DNA of 38,550 nt from JAAYBT01 sp964404395 (GTDB lineage Bacteria; Bacillota; Clostridia; Acetivibrionales; DTU013): contig CAYOKA010000004.1 of NCBI GenBank assembly GCA_964404395.1, positions 1-38,550 of the forward strand, read 5' to 3'. Of this stretch, positions 15,809 through 23,331 are shown piece by piece. The translations under genes and the position numbers were made by a program. The notes beneath the pieces were generated by a model that was not told the origin of the DNA, made no database searches, and was given only the letters and a program-made list of their open reading frames with translations. Every line of letters begins with the position of its first letter. The first letter of the stretch is position 1.

Positions 15809-17095
15809 ATGAAGAAAAATGCGCTTGTTGCACAATCAGGAGGCTCGTCGCCTGTCATAAATGCATCATTGCAGGGAGTGGTCGAGGCCTGCTTCGATTA
15901 CCCCAATCATATAGGAAAGGTTTATGCCGGCTGGCATGGAATCGAAGGTGTATTGCTGGAGGAGCTGATTGATATGGGGAAACAGCCCAGGGAGGAGCTT
16001 AAGCTTCTGTGCAAGACTCCCGCTGCCGGAGCGGTTGGAACCTGTAGGTATAAGCTGAAAGAAGCACAAACAGAGGACTTTAACAGGATTATTGATGTGA
16101 TGAGGGAGCATAATATTGGATACTTCTTCTACATCGGAGGTAATGATTCAATGGACACCGCCGACAAGGTGTCGAAGCTAGCGCGCGAAAGAGGACTGGA
16201 GCTGGTTGTGGCGGGTGTCCCCAAGACGATTGACAATGATTTGGGAGATGAAAAGTTTACGATAATAGACCATACACCGGGCTATGGTAGTGCCGCAAGG
16301 TACTGGGCTCATACAATACAGAATGTCAATGAGGAGAACAGAGGGATGTGCGGCTCGGAGGCGGTAACCGTATTGCAGGCTATGGGCAGAAAATCCGGCT
16401 ATATCACGGCTGCGTCCAGATTGGCAGACCCACAAAGGGAAATGCCGCTGCAGCTCTACATGGCGGAGTCGGGACACAATCTTGAGACTCTTGCCGAGAA
16501 TGTAAACAATGAGCTTTTGCGCTCAGGTCGTTGCATGGTAGTTGTGAATGAGGGCTTTGACGTGGGCGGTTTTGGCGAGGCAAAGGATGCCTTTGGACAT
16601 GTTGAATATGGAGCTAGCAAGACGACTGCATCCCAGGTGATTGTAAATTATCTGAACGAGAACGGGATAAAGGCCAGAGGACAGGTTACAGGGCAGCTTC
16701 CCGGTGTACTGCAGCGTTCGACGTCGATTCATGCGTCACCGGTAGATCTGGGTGAAGCATACGGGGTAGGTCGCAAAGCGGTTCAAATTGCGCTGGAGGA
16801 CGGAGCGGGATGGATGGCTACTATACTTAGAGCACCGGGAAATGAGTATAGGGTGGTATATGATAAGGTGAGGCTTGATGTGGTTGCAAACTCTGAGAGA
16901 TTTTTGCCCAGGGAATGGCTTGCAAATGGGGGAATTGACGTGACTGATGACTTTGTTGCATACGCAACCCCGCTGATACAGGGCGGATGGCCGGATATTG
17001 AGCTGGTAAACGGATTGCAGCGGTTTGCAAGATTGGACATTAAATTTGTTGACAAGAGGCTGCCCGCTTATACACCGCAGAATTTCAGTAACTAA
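15809..17095 (+). CDS. pfp: Pyrophosphate--fructose 6-phosphate 1-phosphotransferase
   Basis: A 428-residue PFKA-superfamily enzyme. It has AQSGGSSPVINAS at the N-terminus, the phosphoryl-donor loop GGNDS (110-114), the catalytic PKTIDND (138-144), and MGRKSG (192-197). A Lys in PKTIDND and GGNDS in place of the GGDGS of ATP-PFK point to pyrophosphate as the donor; this is established for the family. The enzyme reversibly makes fructose 1,6-bisphosphate and so serves both glycolysis and gluconeogenesis without ATP cost. ATG 15809 follows AAAGGA. A near-consensus promoter lies about 70 bases upstream. A weak AT-rich hairpin after the gene separates it from the Nudix-like gene. Confidence 0.95.
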   Translation: MKKNALVAQSGGSSPVINASLQGVVEACFDYPNHIGKVYAGWHGIEGVLLEELIDMGKQPREELKLLCKTPAAGAVGTCRYKLKEAQTEDFNRIIDVMREHNIGYFFYIGGNDSMDTADKVSKLARERGLELVVAGVPKTIDNDLGDEKFTIIDHTPGYGSAARYWAHTIQNVNEENRGMCGSEAVTVLQAMGRKSGYITAASRLADPQREMPLQLYMAESGHNLETLAENVNNELLRSGRCMVVVNEGFDVGGFGEAKDAFGHVEYGASKTTASQVIVNYLNENGIKARGQVTGQLPGVLQRSTSIHASPVDLGEAYGVGRKAVQIALEDGAGWMATILRAPGNEYRVVYDKVRLDVVANSERFLPREWLANGGIDVTDDFVAYATPLIQGGWPDIELVNGLQRFARLDIKFVDKRLPAYTPQNFSN

Positions 17096-17189
17096 TGGGG
17101 GAACTATTCGTCCAATTACTACAACAATACCGGACAATAGAACAGTGAGCAAATGCTAAGATTGGGTTAAAAGTGATGGTGGTAGCAAT

Positions 17190-17209
17190 AGAATGAGATT
17201 CTTTTATTT
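17190..17209 (+). terminator. Weak AT-rich terminator after pfp
   Basis: AGAAT (17190-17194) pairs with ATTCT (17198-17202), loop GAG, followed by TTTATTT. A wider pairing of GTAGCAAT with ATTGTTAC encloses it. Low strength. Confidence 0.35.
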
Positions 17210-17266
17210 GATTAGAATTGTTACTGCTAATCAAGGGAGAAATTATCTTGTGAACTTTTATACAAT

Positions 17267-17295
17267 TTGAATAAAAATACCTGTTATTGTATCAT
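17267..17295 (+). promoter_or_regulatory. Candidate sigma-A promoter of the Nudix-like gene
   Basis: TTGAAT (17267-17272) and TATCAT (17290-17295) with 17-base spacing, about 70 bases before the start at 17366. Confidence 0.5.
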
Positions 17296-17365
17296 AATAG
17301 TAGTGAATAACGGAGATGCTCTTGACAAGAAGCAAGGCATTCCGAGCGAAAGGAAGGGACCTATT

Positions 17366-17791
17366 ATGTTAGTTCGCAACTGCGCAGGAGGCATTGTCTT
17401 CTGCGGGAGCAAGGTGTTCATCCTGAGAAACGAGAAGGGTGAATGGAGTTTTCCAAAGGGCGTAGTACGAAGCGGTGAGTTGCCCAACGAGGTTGCACTC
17501 AGGAAAGTGAAAGAGGAAGGCAACATAGCTTCGGAGATTATTTCCACAGCAGGTCATACCAATTATGAGTTCTTTTCCGTTACACGTCAGAAACCGGTCT
17601 GTAACAAGATCATCTGGTACATTATGAAGTCAAACAATCTATATTACAAAGTCAGTGAAAAAGAGAAGTTTATGGATGCGGGGTATTTTGAAATCGAGGA
17701 TGCGATGAAGCTGGTTACATACAGTCAAGATAAGGCGCTATTAAATTTATCATACAGAAGGTACAAAGAAATTACCTCGGTAGCCGTTTGA
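17366..17791 (+). CDS. Nudix-fold protein with altered Nudix box
   Basis: A 141-residue Nudix-domain protein. The box runs from G32 (GVVRSGELPNEVAL) to RKVKEEGNI (46-54). The usual REUxEExGU is changed: the first metal-binding Glu is Lys47, and the Gly position holds Asn53 with Gly moved one earlier. E50 and E51 remain. Canonical Nudix enzymes hydrolyse nucleoside diphosphate-X compounds; this one may have reduced or altered activity, or act as a ligand sensor. The start at ATG 17366 is set by AAAGGAAGGG upstream; an earlier in-frame extension begins at TTG 17267 inside the promoter and has no ribosome site. It is followed by a strong terminator, so it is monocistronic. Confidence 0.85.
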   Translation: MLVRNCAGGIVFCGSKVFILRNEKGEWSFPKGVVRSGELPNEVALRKVKEEGNIASEIISTAGHTNYEFFSVTRQKPVCNKIIWYIMKSNNLYYKVSEKEKFMDAGYFEIEDAMKLVTYSQDKALLNLSYRRYKEITSVAV

Positions 17792-17842
17792 AAATATTAT
17801 AGAGAAAGTAAGTAGTATCGAAATTATTACTAATTTATTGTA

Positions 17843-17882
17843 AAATGGATGATAGCATGACAACTGCTATCATTCATTTTTT
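17843..17882 (+). terminator. Strong terminator after the Nudix-like gene
   Basis: AAATG and ATGATAGC (17843-17856) pair with GCTATCAT and CATTT (17866-17879) around a 9-base loop, with a single G-T position inside, and the T run continues to 17882. Confidence 0.8.
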
Positions 17883-17953
17883 AGGGTATGATGGACATGC
17901 ATGGGTGCAGCATATCCGGTTGGAGAAGAGAGGGGTTCTCAGGAGGTCTTGTT

Positions 17954-18586
17954 ATGCGTAAGGAGTACTTAACTATATCGCATGAAGCCGTTGCGGAGCT
18001 GGAGGAGAAAAAATCCAGGTTTATCGCTACTGTGAGGTCTGTGACTTCTGAAGAGGATGCAAATGATTTCATTAATGGACTGAAGACTAAATATTGGAAC
18101 GCATCTCACAATGTTTATGCGTACTATATATGCGCTGATAATGTACTGCAAAAATTCAGCGATGACGGAGAGCCGTCCGGTACTGCCGGCTTGCCTGTGT
18201 TGGAAGCAATAAAAAAGTCTGATTTGCAGGATATCGCTGTAGTCGTCACACGTTATTTTGGGGGAACAAAGCTTGGAGCGGCGGGCCTGGTGAGAGCATA
18301 TGGTAAAAGTGCTATGAAGGGGATCAGGGCAGCCGGAATCGTTAAGAAACAGCTTTGCATACAGGCGCAGGTAACGATGGAGTATACGCTGCTGGGCAAG
18401 GTGCAAGCTATGGTGGCGTCTAAGGGCTATAGAGTAAAAGATACTATATATACACAGGATGTGGACATGCTTGTGTTCATTCCGGTTGATGAAATTGAGG
18501 AGTTTACTTCGTTGGTAAACGAAGCCACAAATGGACAGGCCTTAATTGGCATCGGCGAGAAGGCATATATTACGATAAAAGTGTGA
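17954..18586 (+). CDS. yigZ: YigZ/IMPACT family protein (UPF0029)
   Basis: A 210-residue protein of the YigZ/YvyE/IMPACT family. It has EKKSRFIATVRSVTSEEDAN at the N-terminus, SHNVYAYYI, the highly conserved SDDGEPSGTAGLPVLEAIKK, and VVTRYFGGTKLGAAGLVRAY. A C-terminal ferredoxin-like domain (DUF1949) follows from about residue 140. Members are compact proteins linked to translation or nucleic-acid binding; the biochemical role in bacteria is unsettled. ATG 17954 is preceded by AGGAGG at 17941-17946. The gene lies after the terminator of the Nudix gene and ends 9 bases from the stop of the convergent histidine kinase, leaving no room for an intervening terminator. Confidence 0.93.
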   Translation: MRKEYLTISHEAVAELEEKKSRFIATVRSVTSEEDANDFINGLKTKYWNASHNVYAYYICADNVLQKFSDDGEPSGTAGLPVLEAIKKSDLQDIAVVVTRYFGGTKLGAAGLVRAYGKSAMKGIRAAGIVKKQLCIQAQVTMEYTLLGKVQAMVASKGYRVKDTIYTQDVDMLVFIPVDEIEEFTSLVNEATNGQALIGIGEKAYITIKV

Positions 18587-18595
18587 AAAGAGCAT

Positions 18596-19549
18596 CTATG
18601 CGGAAAAAGTGGGAAATATCGAAAACTCCAGTTTTGCTGCTTCGGTAATTCCGCTATTAAGATCATCTTCCATAGAATCGTTTGTGTCGGAATTTATTAG
18701 TTTTATAGGAAGATCTATGATGAATTCTGATCCCTTCCCATACTCGCTTTCAATCTTAATATTTCCTTCATGAAGATCAACAAAGGACTTGACCAAAGAA
18801 AGCCCGATCCCGCTTCCTTCATTTTCAGCACGGGGCAAATGCCCTATCTGGCAGTATCGGCTGAATATACCCTCCTGATTCTCTGTAGGGATACCTATAC
18901 CCGAATCTTGCACGGAGATGCAGGCTCTATTCCCGGATATATATGCGCTGACATGCACAAACCCTCCCGGCTTCGTGAACTTAATGGCGTTGGAAAGCAA
19001 ATTTAACACGATCCGCTCAATTTTCTCCACATCCACAGCTATAACAATCTTTTCGGGAGAATGATTATACTGCAGATTAAGCTGTTTTTCTTCTGCATAG
19101 GGTCTAACGGAATTAACGATTTCTTCAAGAAGCATGTCCAAATCACAATTTTTCGGCTTCAAGAGATGATATCCAGCCCCTGCTCTGGTCAGATCCAGCA
19201 TATTGTAAATCAGACGCAGGAGTCTGAAGCAGTTGCATTTCACTACCTTAATATTTCTGGCTAGCTTATTGTCCGGATCTTGAAGATCATTGCATTCCAG
19301 AGTTCTCATGTAAATCTCCATCACCTGTACAGCACCAAGAATGATGCTCAGCGGGGTTTTAAGCTCATGTGCCATATTTGAAAAAAGCTCGGTTTTCCTG
19401 CTGCTTTTGTCGATAATAGAGTCGATTTGGTGTAGTAGCTTCTTTTCATTTATGCTGGACTTTCTGAAGAGATAAAAAAGAACTGTACACATTACCAGCA
19501 GCAATAAAAATAAAATAATGTTGGACACAAATAAAGCTTCCATAACCAT
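18596..19549 (-). CDS. Orphan sensor histidine kinase
   Basis: A 317-residue kinase. A hydrophobic segment at residues 7-28 anchors it in the membrane with almost no external part. The HisKA H-box is FSNMAHELKTPLSIIL, with the phospho-acceptor His61. The ATPase domain shows the N-box NLLSNAIKFT, G1 DSGIGIP, and G2 GSGIGLSLVK. There is no sensor domain, so the signal may be membrane-linked or delivered by a partner. No response regulator is adjacent; the nearest receiver gene, 3 kb away at 14663-15601, is degenerate. ATG 19549 follows AAGGAGGG on the minus strand. The C-terminal 30 residues beyond the ATPase domain are acidic and unconserved in appearance. Confidence 0.93.
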   Translation of the reverse strand: MVMEALFVSNIILFLLLLVMCTVLFYLFRKSSINEKKLLHQIDSIIDKSSRKTELFSNMAHELKTPLSIILGAVQVMEIYMRTLECNDLQDPDNKLARNIKVVKCNCFRLLRLIYNMLDLTRAGAGYHLLKPKNCDLDMLLEEIVNSVRPYAEEKQLNLQYNHSPEKIVIAVDVEKIERIVLNLLSNAIKFTKPGGFVHVSAYISGNRACISVQDSGIGIPTENQEGIFSRYCQIGHLPRAENEGSGIGLSLVKSFVDLHEGNIKIESEYGKGSEFIIDLPIKLINSDTNDSMEDDLNSGITEAAKLEFSIFPTFSA

Positions 19550-19685
19550 ACAAAGCCCTCCTTTATCTTTTTTAACGGATATGCTATTATATATGTGCGA
19601 GTTCTACGGATTTACTAAATATCATAACAACCATAAATGCTTCGATTAGGTTATATTATATTGCAAAGAGCGCTTAATGTAAATA

Positions 19686-19706
19686 TATTTCCGTATTGCG
19701 GAAATA
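19686..19706. promoter_or_regulatory. Inverted repeat upstream of yebC
   Basis: TATTTCCG (19686-19693) and CGGAAATA (19699-19706) around TATTG, 25 bases before the yebC start. It could be an operator or a 5' leader hairpin. Confidence 0.4.
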
Positions 19707-19731
19707 AAGATTTGTAAATGGAGGTAGGCGT

Positions 19732-20463
19732 ATGGCAGGCCATTCAAAATGGGCAAATATAAAGATTAAAAAAGGGAAATCAGACGCTCAAAGAGGTAAG
19801 CTATTTACCAAGCTGGGCAGGGAACTTGCCATAGCGGTAAAGCAGGGCGGTCCCAACCCCGATGCCAATTCAAGACTGAGGGATGCTATTGCAAAGGCAA
19901 AGGCTGCAAATATGCCTAACGACAGTATTTCAAGGAGTATTAAGAAGGCGGCGGGCGAAGGTGATGGGGACAATTACGATGAAATCACCTATGAGGGTTA
20001 TGGACCGGGCGGCGTGGCGATTATTGTGGAAGCGGCTACGGATAACCGAAATAGAACGGCAGGAGAGATCAGGCATTATTTTGATAAGTTTGGTGGCAAC
20101 CTGGGGCAGACCGGCAGCGTGTCATTTATGTTTAATAAAAAGGGGATCATATTAATTGAAAATGACGGTAAAGTCACTGAAGATGATCTTATGATGGATG
20201 CGCTGGAAGTTGGCGCAGAGGATCTCTCTACGGAGGATGATTATTTTGAAATTATCACCGAGCCCGGTGAATTTTCAAAGGTAAGAGAGGCTCTTGAGAA
20301 TAAGGACTACGAGTTTGCCGAAGCTTCATTATCCATGCTACCCACAACAATGACAAAGCTAACCGATGCCGGCCAGATAGAGCAGATGGAACGGTTGGTA
20401 GAAAACCTCGAGGACATGGACGATGTCCAAAACGTCTACCACAACTGGGAGCAGGAGGAGTAG
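19732..20463 (+). CDS. yebC: YebC/PmpR family protein
   Basis: A 243-residue protein of normal family length. It begins MAGHSKWANIKIKKGKSDA, continues with GRELAIAVKQGGPNPDANSR and NMPNDSISRSIKKAAG, and has the acidic middle TEDDLMMDALEVGAEDL. YebC proteins were long called transcriptional regulators; work on YebC/TACO1 members links them to translation of proline-rich stretches on the ribosome. Which role applies here cannot be read from sequence. ATG 19732 follows GGAGGT. The gene is divergent from the histidine kinase. A hairpin (AACATT/AATGTT, flanked by TAATC/GATTA) at 20486-20511 follows the stop. Confidence 0.97.
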   Translation: MAGHSKWANIKIKKGKSDAQRGKLFTKLGRELAIAVKQGGPNPDANSRLRDAIAKAKAANMPNDSISRSIKKAAGEGDGDNYDEITYEGYGPGGVAIIVEAATDNRNRTAGEIRHYFDKFGGNLGQTGSVSFMFNKKGIILIENDGKVTEDDLMMDALEVGAEDLSTEDDYFEIITEPGEFSKVREALENKDYEFAEASLSMLPTTMTKLTDAGQIEQMERLVENLEDMDDVQNVYHNWEQEE

Positions 20464-20485
20464 GTGACTGACATTTAATATTGGG

Positions 20486-20511
20486 TAATCATAACATTCA
20501 ATGTTAGATTA
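20486..20511. terminator. Hairpin after yebC, possible terminator
   Basis: TAATC (20486-20490) and AACATT (20493-20498) pair with AATGTT (20500-20505) and GATTA (20507-20511). Located between convergent yebC and the 92-residue membrane gene. No strong T run on either strand. Confidence 0.4.
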
Positions 20512-20536
20512 TCACAAAAACCCAAATAAAACGGAG

Positions 20537-20815
20537 CTAGAGATCTTCGGAAAATGAATGAAGCTTGATTCTCTTTTGAATTTTTTTGAGCCGGTCTAAA
20601 TCCGACAGGCTCTCGATACCATATGTTCTGCTGCACTTACGGCATACAGAACGGCTGCCGCTGTAGCCCGGATGGATACTCACTATTATATGGATTTTGA
20701 TAAAAGGTCGCAGTTTCTTTTTGTAACAACAGGAGCACAGCGGAAAAAGATCAGGTAAGGAAAGTATAAATAAAAGAAACAAAGTAAGTCCGATAAAAAA
20801 AATAAAAATGTGCAC
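20537..20815 (-). CDS. Small membrane protein with Cys pairs (zinc-ribbon-like)
   Basis: A 92-residue protein from GTG 20815 with GGGGG upstream on the minus strand. Residues 2-22 are strongly hydrophobic (IFIFFIGLTLFLLFI). Cys pairs follow at CSCCYKK and CRKCSRTYG, the spacing expected of a small zinc ribbon split by about 27 residues. A basic C-terminal helix (SDLDRLKKIQKRIKLH) ends it. I do not recognise the family. It lies downstream of the spore protein gene on the same strand, but a hairpin between them (20896-20931) suggests a separate transcript. A membrane-tethered metal-binding protein is the best reading. Confidence 0.6.
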   Translation of the reverse strand: MHIFIFFIGLTLFLLFILSLPDLFPLCSCCYKKKLRPFIKIHIIVSIHPGYSGSRSVCRKCSRTYGIESLSDLDRLKKIQKRIKLHSFSEDL

Positions 20816-20895
20816 AAAATCGCCCCCATTCTAAGATATTTATTTGGGGCCGAGTTTATGCAGGGATGCTGCGCATAGAAAGTACATCCTAAATG

Positions 20896-20931
20896 CACAA
20901 GGGGCTGCCGACAAATCGACAGCCCCTGTGC
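20896..20931 (-). terminator. Hairpin terminator after the spore protein gene
   Basis: GGGGCTG (20901-20907) pairs with CAGCCCC (20920-20926), extended by CG/CG inside and by GCACA/TGTGC outside with one bulged base. It lies 40 bases downstream of the SASP stop. The T run on the minus strand is short. Confidence 0.55.
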
Positions 20932-20971
20932 TTTACATAAACGTATTATGGGTAGTAATATCCACATAAGG

Positions 20972-21163
20972 TTACTTCTTTTCCATCTGATAATTGTTAC
21001 CGGTATAAGCCTCAAATACCTTCTTTACAATGTTGCCGCCTATTTTGCCGGCATCTCTTGAAGCGAGGTCGCCATTATAGCCTTGCTTAAGGTTTACACC
21101 TACCTGGTTGGCAATTTCGTATTTCATGTTCTCAAATGCTGTTTTGCTTCTGCTGCTTGCCAT
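20972..21163 (-). CDS. Alpha/beta-type small acid-soluble spore protein
   Basis: A 63-residue SASP. The germination-protease site region is KYEIANQVGVNLKQGYNGDL, with cleavage expected between Glu and Ile. The DNA-binding motif follows (LASRDAGKIGGNIVKKVFEA). Alpha/beta SASPs coat spore DNA in an A-like form and protect it from UV and heat, then are degraded at germination. The gene should be expressed in the forespore under sigma-G, but I did not find a convincing sigma-G promoter by eye. ATG 21163 follows GGAGGAAAC on the minus strand. A CGCTGC/GCAGCG hairpin (21189-21212) lies in the leader. This is strong evidence that the organism sporulates. Confidence 0.95.
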   Translation of the reverse strand: MASSRSKTAFENMKYEIANQVGVNLKQGYNGDLASRDAGKIGGNIVKKVFEAYTGNNYQMEKK

Positions 21164-21269
21164 GATAGTTTCCTCCTCGTTTTATATTCGCTGCCGGTTT
21201 TACTTAGCAGCGTAATCTTATGATTTGTAAAACATAGCTGATTTATTACGGTAAATAATGCTACGGCAG

Positions 21270-21503
21270 CTACTCTCTAGCATTTGCAGGGCTTTCTCTA
21301 AATAACAATGTAATGGAATATAACCCTGCAGCTCCCACTAAAGCGAAAATGATCCTGCTAAATACAGATATTGTTCCTTGAAATAAATTATCTCCGAATA
21401 TCAAAGTAACAATATCATAGTCGGCAATACCGACAAGGAGCCAGTTTAAAGCCCCGATAATTACGAGTACAAGTGCAAGCCTGTCAAGTGCTGTCCTATT
21501 CAT
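21270..21503 (-). CDS. DUF378 family small membrane protein
   Basis: A 77-residue protein with two hydrophobic segments at about 8-28 and 45-65. It contains the DUF378 pattern LVIIGALNWLLVGI with the following DIVTLIFG. Function is unknown; members are widespread in Bacillota and often lie near stress or sporulation genes. ATG 21503 follows AAAGGAGTT. It is 52 bases after the Cys-rich gene and 106 bases before the spore protein gene on the same strand, so it may share a transcript with the former. Confidence 0.88.
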   Translation of the reverse strand: MNRTALDRLALVLVIIGALNWLLVGIADYDIVTLIFGDNLFQGTISVFSRIIFALVGAAGLYSITLLFRESPANARE

Positions 21504-21555
21504 TGAAACAACTCCTTTCTATTTATTGATATTATTATTGCCGCTAATTATGGAA

Positions 21556-21723
21556 TCATTCGCTTGGCTTTTTACAGATAAAAGCAGAGCATCCTTTGTC
21601 AAGCCTTTCTTCAAAATAAGTGCAATCTGTTTCCGCGGATAAGGTTTTGGATACGGCATTCTCCAGCAAGCACCTGCCATCATTCTGGTGCTTGCATTTT
21701 AAGGAGCAGTTGATTGTTGTCAT
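21556..21723 (-). CDS. Small Cys-rich protein (clostridial six-Cys family)
   Basis: A 55-residue protein encoded by ATG 21723 to TGA 21556, with GGAGGGACATTT in front on the minus strand. The peptide begins MTTINCSLKCKHQNDGRC and has Cys at 6, 10, 18, 34, 45 and 50. The first part matches a small clostridial family of the type (M)xxINCSxxCxxQxxGxC that I recall being misnamed a hydroxymyristoyl-ACP dehydratase; no such activity is plausible at this size. A metal-binding role is likely. It heads the minus-strand cluster with the DUF378 and spore protein genes, behind a leader that has its own terminator. Confidence 0.8.
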   Translation of the reverse strand: MTTINCSLKCKHQNDGRCLLENAVSKTLSAETDCTYFEERLDKGCSAFICKKPSE

Positions 21724-21789
21724 AAATGTCCCTCCTCACTGTTATTTTGTCAAAAATACAGTAAAAAATACTACCATGAAAATGTAATA

Positions 21790-21919
21790 AAAATAACAAA
21801 AAGGCCGACAGCTTGACGCTGAGGGCCTTTTATTTAAATAACCGACGTCAACCGCGGCAGACGGCAGTTAGTAGTGATTTAATGTTTCTGGTGTCGATAT
21901 TGAAATGAGCGAGTTTACC
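21790..21919 (-). ncRNA. Candidate small RNA or attenuated leader of the Cys-rich gene
   Basis: On the minus strand a promoter at 21955-21926 points to a start near 21919. The transcript would end at a hairpin at 21831-21799 followed by TTTTTGTTATTTTT. The RNA is about 120-130 nt. The Cys-rich gene starts 70 bases further on, so this is either a free small RNA or a leader with conditional termination. No family was recognised. Confidence 0.4.
21799..21831. terminator. Bidirectional-type terminator hairpin
   Basis: AAAAGGCC (21799-21806) pairs with GGCCTTTT (21824-21831), with CAGC (21809-21812) and GCTG (21818-21821) pairing inside. T-rich tracts follow on both strands. No gene ends here on either strand, which points to an unannotated transcript. 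Confidence 0.65.
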
Positions 21920-21925
21920 TTGTAT

Positions 21926-21955
21926 ATTATGTATAACATGACGTTTTTGTGTCAA
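21926..21955 (-). promoter_or_regulatory. Candidate sigma-A promoter on the minus strand
   Basis: TTGACA (21955-21950) and CATAAT (21931-21926) with 18-base spacing, directed towards the hairpin at 21799-21831 and the Cys-rich gene. Confidence 0.5.
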
Positions 21956-22017
21956 ATCATAACTTGTCTGACAAACCGGCAGGCCTATGATTTTCACTTA
22001 ATGATGTTCTAATAAAG

Positions 22018-22132
22018 GCTTTTGCGATGTAACCTTAATCAAACTCAGCGGTACAATATATAGTGACATACTTTCATGCATACCCGCAATATATTGTACC
22101 GCTGAGCTCAAAACATGGTACATCGCAAAATG
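22018..22132. mobile_element. 115-bp MITE-like inverted-repeat element, copy A
   Basis: A 115-bp element with perfect 12-bp terminal inverted repeats (TTTTGCGATGTA at 22020-22031, complement at 22119-22130). An 18-bp internal inverted repeat CTCAGCGGTACAATATAT (22045-22062) has its perfect complement at 22089-22106. A second copy lies at 27393-27507, same length and 104 of 115 positions identical. No coding capacity. It lies upstream of ytxC. A non-autonomous mobile element or a folded regulatory RNA are both possible. Confidence 0.75.
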
Positions 22133-22318
22133 CCCAATAGGGCGTTCCAACGCTGTAACTTACTATCCTTTTCAACATATAATATATAAGATTGATAGGC
22201 AAAATGACTGGAAAGAACAGGGCTAAATGTAAACAACACCTCATAATTAGCATATATTCCGTGTTGCATACAACATTTTGCTAAGACATATACTAGCACT
22301 TGAAAGGACGTGAAGCTG

Positions 22319-23233
22319 ATGCAGTGTCTTTGCATCGGAGTAAATGGCAGTGCTGTTGAGGTAATGCAGCATATAAAAAAGGAGCTCCGGCAACTGAAAA
22401 ATAAAAGGATTAACTACTCCATCAACAAAATCAGTTCTGATGGATTAACTTCAATAATATGCACATTAGACGAAGGGAGGTTTTACCGTGAAAAAAACAT
22501 AGAGTCGTACAAGGTACTTAAAACACACATATCCAATGCGTTAGCTGACTATATTATAAGGCAGTATGAGGAACGCCTTCTCACCAGAATTATCAATGGG
22601 AACTTTTGCTATTTCAATGGAGCAGAAAGGAAGGAAATACTTTCTCGAGCTCTCAAAATTATTAGAAACGAAGACAGAGCCTTTATAAACAGCCTCTTTC
22701 AAATTAAGAGAAGAAATATAATTGTCAAAGGCCTTATGGATTATTTCGAAAATTCGAATAACATCATACTGGATGGTTTTGTTAATTTTAGGCTAAAGGA
22801 GTATATGAAGGATCTTGAAGATGTAGCTGATAAGGCTGTTGATGATTTCCTGATGGATAGAGAATATAGAGAATTTATCAGATTATTGCGCTATTTCGTC
22901 GATATTCAGGAGCCGAAGATTGATACAGTGCATGTGCTTGTCGATTATGAAAACAGGTATATGCTATTAGATGGAATGAAGAGGGAAATAACCAATGAAT
23001 GCATTCATGAGTACATGAGTGAGATATCGGTAGGGGAAATCAATTATGATGATCTGCTGGTGAGCTCGCTAATTACTTTTGCACCTAGGAAGATTTTTCT
23101 GCATGGTACAGGACGGTTTAGGAATAAAGAGCTGATGGAAACAATTAAAAATATTTTTTCAGGCCGCGTATTTATTTGTCAGGGCTGTGAAGTGTGCTCG
23201 GGAAAAATTCTAAAGAGTGAAACAAAGAAATAG
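22319..23233 (+). CDS. ytxC: YtxC family putative sporulation protein
   Basis: A 304-residue protein of the YtxC family. Typical parts are the region QYEERLLTRIINGNFCYFNGAE and the stretch FVNFRLKEYMKDLEDVADKAVDDFL. The C-terminal half has HVLVDYENRYMLLDG and ends with a Cys-containing tail (ICQGCEVCSG). YtxC is a sporulation-associated protein of unknown biochemistry. ATG 22319 is preceded by AAAGGA at about ten bases; the GTG at 22310 is too close to that site. An inverted-repeat element lies 190 bases upstream, in the promoter region. Its presence agrees with the spore protein gene nearby. Confidence 0.9.
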   Translation: MQCLCIGVNGSAVEVMQHIKKELRQLKNKRINYSINKISSDGLTSIICTLDEGRFYREKNIESYKVLKTHISNALADYIIRQYEERLLTRIINGNFCYFNGAERKEILSRALKIIRNEDRAFINSLFQIKRRNIIVKGLMDYFENSNNIILDGFVNFRLKEYMKDLEDVADKAVDDFLMDREYREFIRLLRYFVDIQEPKIDTVHVLVDYENRYMLLDGMKREITNECIHEYMSEISVGEINYDDLLVSSLITFAPRKIFLHGTGRFRNKELMETIKNIFSGRVFICQGCEVCSGKILKSETKK

Positions 23234-23297
23234 TAAAGAAAACCTACAAATAAAGCTATCATATAAGAAATTTCAACAAAATAATTTGATATTTATA

Positions 23298-23325
23298 TTG
23301 ACAAGCAGTTATGGAATGGTAAAAT
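23298..23325 (+). promoter_or_regulatory. Sigma-A promoter 300 bp upstream of the P-loop/Asp23 gene
   Basis: TTGACA (23298-23303) and TAAAAT (23320-23325) with 16-base spacing. Transcription would start near 23332 and meet a terminator hairpin at 23483-23510 before the next gene. Confidence 0.6.
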
Positions 23326-23331
23326 AGACTT

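Noticed and set aside
21164..21269. Sigma-G promoter for the spore protein gene
   Set aside because: Expected from the gene type, but no convincing -35/-10 pair was found in the leader.
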